Shown piece after piece: positions 1 to 4,655 of a DNA stretch of 6,264 nucleotides. A model generated the notes under the pieces. The model worked only from the letters and a program-made list of their open reading frames with translations, was not told the DNA's origin and searched no databases. Positions within the stretch are counted from its first letter, which is position 1. Each line of letters begins with the position of its first letter. Location: NCBI GenBank assembly GCA_937952085.1, contig CALFYQ010000310.1, positions 1-6,264 on the forward strand, read 5' to 3'. Source of the stretch: an uncultured Paracoccaceae bacterium. Lineage in GTDB: Bacteria; Pseudomonadota; Alphaproteobacteria; Rhodobacterales; Rhodobacteraceae. The translations under genes were made by a program, and so were the position numbers.

Positions 1-222
1 GACCGACCACGGGTCCCATTCCGGCGCCTCGACCAGCGCGCCTTCGAGGAGGAGAAGGCCCGAGGCGAGCCGGCGCGCCGCGGCGCCGTCGCCGGTCCAG
101 AGCGGCTCCGGCGAGGTGACGACGGCGCGCGGGGCGCGGCCGAAGCCGGCGAGGAAGGCGTGCAGGCGGTCGCCCGCGCCAACAGGGGGCGCCGCGCCGC
201 CGCGCGAGGCTTTTTCCGTCAT
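1..222 (-). CDS. Heparinase II/III-family protein, N-terminal part (partial)
   Basis: This is the first 74 codons of a minus-strand gene that runs off the left edge, starting at ATG 222-220 (MTEKAS...). After a short low-complexity start, residues 15-74 resemble the N-terminal region of alphaproteobacterial heparinase II/III-like proteins as I remember them: a helix (GDRLHAFLAG, 16-25), then V-T-S-P-E-P-L-W (35-42), an R-R-L-A-S-G stretch (50-55), and LVEAPEWDPW (63-72). Full-length members are putative polysaccharide lyases that act on uronic-acid-containing glycans, but the catalytic part lies outside the window, so activity cannot be judged. The Shine-Dalgarno site is weak (GAG and GGA upstream of the ATG). 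The gene points the same way as pyrD but lies 112 bp downstream with its own promoter candidate, so it is probably transcribed separately. The reading frame is well supported; the family assignment is moderate. Confidence 0.55.
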   Translation of the reverse strand, partial: MTEKASRGGAAPPVGAGDRLHAFLAGFGRAPRAVVTSPEPLWTGDGAAARRLASGLLLLEGALVEAPEWDPWSV

Positions 223-260
223 CTGTCCGCTCGATCCGCCGTGTGCCCGGCTTTGGCCGA

Positions 261-289
261 ATCCTACGCCCGGCGCGGCCTTCTGTCAC
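261..289 (-). promoter_or_regulatory. Sigma-70-like promoter candidate for the heparinase-like gene
   Basis: On the minus strand a -35-like hexamer GTGACA (289-284, five of six matches to TTGACA) is followed after exactly 17 bp by a -10-like hexamer TAGGAT (266-261, four of six matches to TATAAT). A start site near 254 would leave a leader of roughly 30 nt before the ATG at 222. It lies in the non-coding gap between the pyrD stop (335) and the heparinase-like start, which is where such a promoter is expected. It is a by-eye match in GC-rich DNA, so confidence is modest. Confidence 0.45.
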
Positions 290-334
290 GCGCGGCGAGG
301 CGGCGGCGGGCGGTTTCGGGCGGGAAAATCGGGC

Positions 335-1390
335 TCAGGCGGCGGCGGGTTCGGTCCCGACCGCCGCGGCGACGGAGGCGAAGCCCCGGCGGCGGAGGCG
401 CTCGGCGAGGCCGGCGGCGATCCGGGCGCCGAGGCCGGGCCCCCCGAACACCATCGCGGTGTAGAGCTGCACCGCCGAGGCCCCTGCGCGGATCCGGGCG
501 AAGGCGTCCTCCGCCGTCTCGATTCCGCCGACGCCGACGAGGGGGACGGCGCCGCCCGTCTCCAGCCGGAGCCGGCGGAGCGCGCGGAGCGACATCGCCT
601 TCAGCGGCGCGCCGGAGAGGCCGCCGGTCTCCCCCGCATGGGCGGAGCGGAGCCCGTCGCGGCTGATCGTGGTGTTGGTGGCGACGATGCCATCGAGCCC
701 CGCCTCCATCGCCGCGGCGGCGACGGCGGCGATCTCGGCGTCGGTCAGGTCCGGCGCGATCTTGAGGAGGAGGGCGAAGCGCGGCGCGCCGAGCGCCTCC
801 CGCGCCTCCCCGGCGCGGGCGAGAAGGGCGCGGAGCGCCTCCGGCCCCTGAAGATCCCGCAGCTTTTCGGTGTTGGGCGAGGAGACGTTCAGCGTCATCG
901 CGCCGACGAGGCCGTGGAGGCCCTTCATCCCCGTGACGTAATCCGCCGCCCGGTCCTCGCTCGTCTTGTTCGCGCCGAGATTGGCCCAGAGGCGGGCGCG
1001 GTCCCCGCGAAAGGCGCGGAGCCGGCCGGCGACCACGTCCAGCCCCTCGGAATTGAAGCCGAAGCGGTTGATCGCGGCGCGGTCTTCGGTGAGCCGGAAG
1101 AGCCGCGGGCGCGGGTTGCCGGGCTGCGGCTTCGGCGTGACGGCGCCGATCTCGACGAAGCCGAAGCCGGCGCGGAGCGTCTCCGCCGGCGCCTCCGCCC
1201 CCTTGTCGAAGCCGGCGGCGACGCCGACCGGCGAAGGCAGCTTCAGGCCGAAGACCTCGGTGGCGAGGATCGGGTCCGGCGCCGGCGCCTTCGGGCCGAG
1301 GCCGAGCGCCAGCGCGCGGATCGCCAGCCGGTGCGCCTGCTCCGGGTCGAGCGCGTGGAGCGCGCGGAGGGCGAGACGGTCGAGGCTCAC
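335..1390 (-). CDS. pyrD: Dihydroorotate dehydrogenase (quinone), class 2
   Basis: PyrD oxidises dihydroorotate to orotate with FMN and passes electrons to membrane quinone, the fourth step of de novo pyrimidine synthesis. The protein is 351 residues, normal for class 2 enzymes. Residues 1-40 form the helical N-terminal extension that docks on the membrane and marks class 2. The barrel carries the family motifs: GFDKGAE (60-66), GAVTPKPQPGNPRPR (82-96), NRFGFNSEG (108-116), NLGANK (137-142), NVSSPNTEKLRDLQ (168-181) with the catalytic base serine at S171 by alignment to the E. coli enzyme, K210 in LLLKIAPDL, NTT (239-241), GGLSG (256-260), and the FMN-phosphate loops VGVGGI (285-290) and GASAVQLYTAM (303-313). 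The start is GTG at 1390-1388, which overlaps the DUF952 stop as GTGA. No Shine-Dalgarno site precedes it, so translation is probably coupled. The frame stays open upstream, but that region is the DUF952 gene in another frame. Confidence 0.97.
   Translation of the reverse strand: MSLDRLALRALHALDPEQAHRLAIRALALGLGPKAPAPDPILATEVFGLKLPSPVGVAAGFDKGAEAPAETLRAGFGFVEIGAVTPKPQPGNPRPRLFRLTEDRAAINRFGFNSEGLDVVAGRLRAFRGDRARLWANLGANKTSEDRAADYVTGMKGLHGLVGAMTLNVSSPNTEKLRDLQGPEALRALLARAGEAREALGAPRFALLLKIAPDLTDAEIAAVAAAAMEAGLDGIVATNTTISRDGLRSAHAGETGGLSGAPLKAMSLRALRRLRLETGGAVPLVGVGGIETAEDAFARIRAGASAVQLYTAMVFGGPGLGARIAAGLAERLRRRGFASVAAAVGTEPAAA
1387..1390 (-). promoter_or_regulatory. GTGA stop/start overlap coupling DUF952 to pyrD
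   Basis: On the minus strand the four bases GTGA contain both the GTG start of pyrD (1390-1388) and the TGA stop of the DUF952 gene (1389-1387). The upstream stretch CCCGCCGCTGCC has no purine-rich Shine-Dalgarno site, so ribosomes ending the DUF952 frame are the likely source of pyrD initiation. This decides the pyrD start codon against longer in-frame alternatives upstream. Confidence 0.85.
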
Positions 1391-1725
1391 GGCAGCGGCG
1401 GGAAACGGTGCGCGCCGTCCGCGCCGAGCGGCAGCGGCCAGACCCAGGCGACGGCGGCGCGGCGGAGCGGCGCGTAAAGATGCGGAAAGAGCGCGCCGCC
1501 GCGCGACGGCTCCCAGCGGAGCGCGGCGCCGAGCGCATCGGCCTCGATCGCGGCGAGGACGAGGCCCGCGCGGCCGGCGAAGTGCTTCGCCGCCGTCTCG
1601 GCGACCTGCTCCGCGGTGGAGAAATGGATGAACCCGTCGGCGAGATCGACCGGCGCGCCGGCGGTTTCGCCGTCCCGCGCGAGCGCGTCCCATTCCTCCG
1701 CGGCGAAGATCTTGTAGATGAGCAT
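1387..1725 (-). CDS. DUF952 family protein
   Basis: A 112-residue soluble protein of the DUF952 family, whose biochemical function is not established. The recognisable core is DGFIHFSTAEQVAETAAKHF (30-49) followed by LRWEPSRGGALFPHLYAPL (69-87); conserved-looking polar residues are H34, S36, E72, S74, H82 and Y84. The sequence spans the whole usual family length and looks intact. From memory, Pfam places DUF952 in the ADP-ribosyltransferase-like fold group, which would make H34 a candidate nicotinamide-ribose-contacting residue, but nothing here shows such activity. The start is ATG 1725-1723, preceded by GGAG four bases upstream. Its stop overlaps the pyrD start by four bases (GTGA), so the two are almost certainly one transcript. 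It is divergent from the dehydrogenase at 1783 across 57 bp. Confidence 0.9.
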   Translation of the reverse strand: MLIYKIFAAEEWDALARDGETAGAPVDLADGFIHFSTAEQVAETAAKHFAGRAGLVLAAIEADALGAALRWEPSRGGALFPHLYAPLRRAAVAWVWPLPLGADGAHRFPPLP

Positions 1726-1770
1726 GAGGCTCCATCGGGCGCGGGCGCGCCAAGGTCAAGGAGCGAGAAC

Positions 1771-1777
1771 GGGGAGG
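1771..1777 (+). promoter_or_regulatory. Strong Shine-Dalgarno site of the dehydrogenase
   Basis: GGGGAGG lies five bases before the ATG at 1783. This is the best ribosome-binding site in the window and fixes the start of the dehydrogenase. The same frame is open upstream to 1408, but that part lies antisense to the DUF952 gene and is not coding. Confidence 0.8.
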
Positions 1778-1782
1778 ACGGC

Positions 1783-2586
1783 ATGGTCGGTCGGATCGTG
1801 GTGGCGGGATGCGGGCGGATGGGGCTGCCGATGCTCCGGGCGCTCCGGGCGGCGGGGTTCGACGCGGCGGGATACGACGTGAAGCCGGCCGAGGCGCTCG
1901 GCGCGCGGCCGCAGGAGATGATCGACGCCGCCGCGATGCGGGCCGAGGCCGAGATCCTCATCTCCGTCGTGCGGGACGCGGCGGAGACGGAGGCGCTGCT
2001 CTTCTCCGCCGAGGCCGCGCTATCCGGCCCGCGGCTCCGCACGCTGATCGTCTCCTCCACCCTCTCGCCGCGGCTCCTGCCGGGGATCGCGGCGCGGGCG
2101 CCGGCCGGGCTCGAACTGGTGGACGCGCCGATGTCGGGCGCGCAGGTCTCGGCGGTGGAGCGGCGGCTCTCGTTCATGCTCGGCGGCGGGGCCGACGCGC
2201 TGGACCGGCTGGAGCCGCTGTTCCGCGCGATGGGGACGAAGCTCCACCGCGTCGGCGGCTTCGGCGCGGGCATGGCGGCGAAGGTGCTGAACAACTACGT
2301 CGCCGCGACCTCGGTCGCCTCGGTGCGGCAGGCGCTCGACTGGGCGCCCGAGATGGGCGTCTCGCGGGAGGACCTTCTCGCGGTGATGTCCGACAGTTCC
2401 GGCCAGACCTGGTTCGGCACGAACTTCGACCGGATCGAGTTCGCCAGGCACGGCTGGTCCGCCGACAACACCATCGCGATCCTGATGAAGGACGTGGAGG
2501 CCGCGCTCGACGGCGCCGGCGCGCCGGAGGACCCGCTCGGCCGCGCCGCCATCGGCAAGATCGGCCGGTTTAAGCCCTATGTTTGA
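1783..2586 (+). CDS. NAD-dependent beta-hydroxyacid dehydrogenase (3-hydroxyisobutyrate dehydrogenase superfamily)
   Basis: A 267-residue oxidoreductase of the family that includes 3-hydroxyisobutyrate dehydrogenase, tartronate semialdehyde reductase and glyoxylate/succinic semialdehyde reductases. The N-terminal Rossmann fold carries GCGRMGLPM (9-17), and YDV (31-33) puts an acidic residue, D32, at the end of the second strand, which favours NAD over NADP (inference). The substrate loop is DAPMSGAQVSA (114-124), the catalytic lysine is K167 in AAKVLNN (165-171), and the C-terminal helix contains the K-D pair 236-237. Three glycines usual in the substrate loop are replaced by A120, S123 and R127, and the protein ends some 20-30 residues earlier than typical 290-300-residue members. 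The precise substrate therefore cannot be named. The start is set by GGGGAGG upstream. It is divergent from the DUF952-pyrD unit. An alternative is a member of the imine-reductase-like branch, but the lysine argues for hydroxyacid chemistry. Confidence 0.85.
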   Translation: MVGRIVVAGCGRMGLPMLRALRAAGFDAAGYDVKPAEALGARPQEMIDAAAMRAEAEILISVVRDAAETEALLFSAEAALSGPRLRTLIVSSTLSPRLLPGIAARAPAGLELVDAPMSGAQVSAVERRLSFMLGGGADALDRLEPLFRAMGTKLHRVGGFGAGMAAKVLNNYVAATSVASVRQALDWAPEMGVSREDLLAVMSDSSGQTWFGTNFDRIEFARHGWSADNTIAILMKDVEAALDGAGAPEDPLGRAAIGKIGRFKPYV

Positions 2587-2611
2587 AACGAATTTCGCGC
2601 GCTTCTCGCAT
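2583..2611 (+). promoter_or_regulatory. Weak promoter candidate for the small membrane protein gene
   Basis: TTGAAA (2583-2588) overlaps the stop codon of the dehydrogenase and is followed after 17 bp by TCGCAT (2606-2611), a poor -10 with three of six matches. The intervening region is the only relatively AT-rich patch here. The 86 bp gap before the small gene leaves room for a promoter, but this match is weak and the small gene may instead be read through from the dehydrogenase. Confidence 0.2.
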
Positions 2612-2661
2612 GAGCGCGGGCTCGGAATCGGGTAGAGACGGAGCGTGAACGCTTTTCTTGT

Positions 2662-2666
2662 GGGAG
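2662..2666 (+). promoter_or_regulatory. Shine-Dalgarno site of the small membrane protein gene
   Basis: GGGAG sits six bases before the ATG at 2673. It favours this ATG over an in-frame TTG at 2658, which has no suitable site upstream and would place GGGAG inside the gene. Confidence 0.6.
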
Positions 2667-2672
2667 CATGAC

Positions 2673-2849
2673 ATGCCCTACGAAACCCTCGCCGAAGCCA
2701 CGCTGCGGCTCCTCTTCGAGACGCCGGCCGGCCTCGCCGTCCTGATCGCGCTCGGGTTCGGCGCGGCCCGCTACCTGCCGGCGCTTCGGCCGCCGCGCTT
2801 CTTCGCGCCGCGCGACGCTTGGATCACGACGCGCCGCCGGGAGGAGTGA
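2673..2849 (+). CDS. Small single-span membrane protein, unknown function
   Basis: A 58-residue protein that I do not recognise as a named family. The N-terminal part (MPYETLAEATLRLLFE, 1-16) looks like an amphipathic helix. A hydrophobic stretch, TPAGLAVLIALGFGAARYL (17-35), is long enough for one membrane span, though R33 near its end makes the exit point uncertain. The tail is proline- and arginine-rich (PALRPPRFFAPRDAW, 36-50) and ends in a charged TTRRREE. No signal-peptidase site is evident, so it is probably an inner-membrane protein with a cytoplasmic basic tail. The ATG at 2673 follows GGGAG at good spacing. Codons end almost always in G or C, as in neighbouring genes. It lies 86 bp after the dehydrogenase and converges on the flavoprotein gene with a 15 bp gap. 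I see no U-tract hairpin in that gap. Confidence 0.65.
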   Translation: MPYETLAEATLRLLFETPAGLAVLIALGFGAARYLPALRPPRFFAPRDAWITTRRREE

Positions 2850-2864
2850 GGGCAGGCCGCCGGC

Positions 2865-4076
2865 TCAGGCGAGCAGCGCGCGAAGATCGCCCGCGGGGTC
2901 GGCGACGGCCTCGGGCGCGGGGCTCTTCCCGGCCTCGATCAGCCGCTTGCCGACCATGTAGGCGCGCGGATCGTTCATCGCGTCCACCGCGAGAAGACGC
3001 GGCCCCGCATAGTACCAGACCGAATTCGCCGCGCCGGCGCCGGGGCGGCGCACCGTCCGGTCATAGCCGAGGTTGAGCCCGGCGATCTGCAACTTCACGT
3101 CGTACTGGTCCGACCAGAACCAGGGCACCGGATCGTAGGCCGCGCCCTGGCCGAGCATCGTCGCCGCCGCCGCCTCCGCCTGGTCGATGGCGTTCTGGAC
3201 GCTCTCGAGCCGGATCGTCCGGCCCCGCCAGGGGAAGAGCGCGCAGTCGCCGGCGGCGTGGATCGCCGGGTCCGCGGTGCGGCAGAACTCGTCCACCTCG
3301 ATCCCGTTCGCGGCGGGAAGGCCGGCGGCGGCGGCGATCTCGGCGTTCGGCAGGATGCCGATGCCGACGATGACGAAATCGACGTCGAGCGACGCGCCGT
3401 CCGCCAGCACGGCGCGGGCGACCCGGCCCTCGCCTTCGAGCCGGGCGAGGCCGACGCCCTCGCGCAGGTCGACGCCGCGGCCGCGGTGGAGATCGCGGAA
3501 ATAGTCGGAGGTTTCGGGCGCCGCGACGCGCTGGAGGATGCGCGGCGCCGCCTCGATCAGCGTCACCTCGAGGCCCTTCGCGGCGGCGACGGCGGCGGCT
3601 TCTAGGCCGATATAGCCGCCGCCGACGATGAGGACGCTGGCGCCGGGGCGGAATTCCGGGGCCATCCGGTCCACATCGGCGAGGCTCCGCACCGGGTAGA
3701 CGCCGCCGAGCCCGCCGCCGATCGCATCCGGCAGGAGCCGCGGGCGGGAGCCGGTGGTGAGCGCCAGCGCGTCGTAGGAAAGGCGCCGCCCGTCGGCGAG
3801 GGCGACGGATCGCGCCGCGCGGTCGATGGCGACGGCCTCCGCGCCGAGAACGAGGTCGATTCCCTGCTCGGCGTAGAACTCCGGCGGGCGGAGCCAGAGC
3901 CGCTCCGGCCCGATCTCTCCGAGGAGGTACTTCTTCGAGAGCGGCGGTCGCTGATAGGGTGGCGCGGCCTCCTCGCCGACCAGCGTGACCGGGCCGGCAT
4001 GGCCGAGCGCGCGGAGCTTCGCGGCGAGCGCGGCGCCGGCCTGGCCGGCCCCGAGGATCAGGATGCGTTCGGGCAT
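2865..4076 (-). CDS. FAD-dependent NADH:ferredoxin/rubredoxin-type reductase
   Basis: A 403-residue flavoprotein of the putidaredoxin reductase/rhodocoxin reductase type, which moves electrons from NADH through FAD to a [2Fe-2S] ferredoxin serving a P450 or oxygenase. The FAD dinucleotide motif is GAGQAG (9-14), and PPYQRPPLSKKYL (39-51) is the usual following segment. LTTGSRPR (106-113) marks the second FAD contact. The NAD domain has GGGYIG (152-157) with E175 at the end of the following strand, consistent with NADH rather than NADPH. HAAGDCA (273-279) is the second FAD motif, and PWFWSDQYDVKLQIAG (318-333) opens the Reductase_C domain diagnostic of this group. There is no paired redox-active CxxC, so it is not a thioredoxin or lipoamide type. 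Start ATG 4076-4074 has GAGGA four bases upstream. The gene follows the unknown 100-residue gene by 9 bp, probably in one operon. No ferredoxin, P450 or oxygenase gene is in the window. Confidence 0.93.
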   Translation of the reverse strand: MPERILILGAGQAGAALAAKLRALGHAGPVTLVGEEAAPPYQRPPLSKKYLLGEIGPERLWLRPPEFYAEQGIDLVLGAEAVAIDRAARSVALADGRRLSYDALALTTGSRPRLLPDAIGGGLGGVYPVRSLADVDRMAPEFRPGASVLIVGGGYIGLEAAAVAAAKGLEVTLIEAAPRILQRVAAPETSDYFRDLHRGRGVDLREGVGLARLEGEGRVARAVLADGASLDVDFVIVGIGILPNAEIAAAAGLPAANGIEVDEFCRTADPAIHAAGDCALFPWRGRTIRLESVQNAIDQAEAAAATMLGQGAAYDPVPWFWSDQYDVKLQIAGLNLGYDRTVRRPGAGAANSVWYYAGPRLLAVDAMNDPRAYMVGKRLIEAGKSPAPEAVADPAGDLRALLA

Positions 4077-4085
4077 GGCTTCCTC

Positions 4086-4388
4086 TCAGAACGCCGCGTC
4101 TTCAGGAACGACGTCCGGCCCCCGGCCGACCGGCGTGGTGCGGAACCGCGGCGCGGCGATCTCTCCGAAGCGCGCGGCGGCGTGGGGCCGCGCCGGAAAT
4201 TCGTCGACCTTCGCGCGGCGCCGGGGGACCGCCCGCCCAGGCAGGCGGGCGACCTCCGGGTCCGCCATCAGGCGGGAGAATGCGGCGCGCGTCGCCGCGG
4301 CGGAGCGGCGGATCGAGCGGGCCTCGACGGCGTTGCGGTTCATGCGGAACCAGTAGGCGAGGCCCCGGTCCCGGTCCACATGGTTCAT
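4086..4388 (-). CDS. Small basic protein, unknown function
   Basis: A 100-residue protein of no family I can name. It is rich in arginine (19 of 100) and alanine, has no cysteine, and has an estimated net charge near +9, so it is soluble and is not a ferredoxin partner for the reductase. Residues 1-42 (from MNHVDRDRGLAYWFRMN) look helical, with aromatic W13 and F14 and a conserved-looking run NRNAVEARSIRRSA (17-30). The second half is proline-rich and probably poorly ordered, ending PDVVPEDAAF. About 90 percent of codons end in G or C. The chosen start is ATG 4388-4386; ATG 4343-4341 (85 residues) is an alternative, and neither has a good Shine-Dalgarno site. The frame stays open far upstream, but I see no protein-like sequence there. 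Its stop is 9 bp from the reductase ATG, with the reductase ribosome-binding site filling that gap, which supports a shared transcript. Confidence 0.6.
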   Translation of the reverse strand: MNHVDRDRGLAYWFRMNRNAVEARSIRRSAAATRAAFSRLMADPEVARLPGRAVPRRRAKVDEFPARPHAAARFGEIAAPRFRTTPVGRGPDVVPEDAAF

Positions 4389-4524
4389 GCGGCCGCGGGC
4401 CCGCTTCGCGAAAAGGCCCTCGGGGGGGCGGACGGCGCAAGGGGTAAGCCGGGCGCGGCCGGCGCCGGCGATGCGCGGCGTCGCCCGCCAGCCCTTGCGG
4501 AGATCGCCGGGCGACGTCCAGCCT

Positions 4525-4563
4525 GCGGCCGCTCGTCGCCCGCCCTGGCGGCGACGAGGCCGC
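4525..4563. repeat. Imperfect inverted repeat in the divergent intergenic region
   Basis: The arms GCGGCC (4525-4530) plus TCGTCGCC (4533-4540) pair with GGCGACGA (4550-4557) plus GGCCGC (4558-4563). This gives 14 base pairs interrupted by a two-base GC bulge around a nine-base loop. It lies in the 267 bp between the divergent unknown-protein gene (start 4388) and the OmpA-family gene (start 4656). No T-tract follows on either strand and no gene ends here, so it is not an intrinsic terminator. It could be an operator or leader structure, or a chance product of extreme GC content. Apart from this and a run of seven G at 4422-4428, I see no convincing promoter or gene in 4389-4655. Confidence 0.4.
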
Positions 4564-4643
4564 GCGGGGCGCGCCGCGCCTTCCGGGGGTCCGGCGGCCA
4601 TGCTAAGCGCGCCCCATGCGAGGGACCGGGGCGGAAGCGGTTT

Positions 4644-4648
4644 GGGAG
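4644..4648 (+). promoter_or_regulatory. Shine-Dalgarno site deciding the GTG start of the OmpA-family gene
   Basis: GGGAG lies seven bases before GTG 4656. The ATG at 4600 and the ATG at 4616 are in other frames, and the latter meets a stop soon after, so the GTG is the only well-placed start for this frame. The encoded protein then begins with a short basic stretch followed directly by a hydrophobic segment, as expected. Confidence 0.6.
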
Positions 4649-4655
4649 CGGCGGC

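Noticed and set aside
116..1477. A 453-codon plus-strand open frame opposite the heparinase-like and pyrD genes.
   Set aside because: It is antisense to clear pyrD coding sequence and has a low-complexity G/A/R/E composition with no recognisable motif.
264..2294. A 676-codon open frame on the minus strand spanning pyrD, DUF952 and the dehydrogenase.
   Set aside because: It is a by-product of extreme GC content, where stop codons are rare in all frames. Its product is arginine-, proline- and alanine-rich low-complexity sequence, and it crosses three well-identified genes, two of them in a different frame on the same strand and one on the opposite strand.
2598..2618. A six-base-pair hairpin (CGCGCT/AGCGCG, nine-base loop) after the dehydrogenase stop.
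   Set aside because: It is short, has a large loop and has no T-tract, so it does not qualify as an intrinsic terminator. Stems like this are expected by chance at this GC content.
2850..2864. A possible bidirectional terminator between the convergent small membrane gene and the reductase.
   Set aside because: The 15 bp gap and its flanks contain no clear hairpin with T-tracts on either strand.
4231..4250. A perfect seven-base-pair inverted repeat with a six-base loop inside the unknown basic protein gene.
   Set aside because: It lies within coding sequence and consists only of G and C; it is explained by proline, glycine and arginine codons in GC-rich DNA, with no sign of function.
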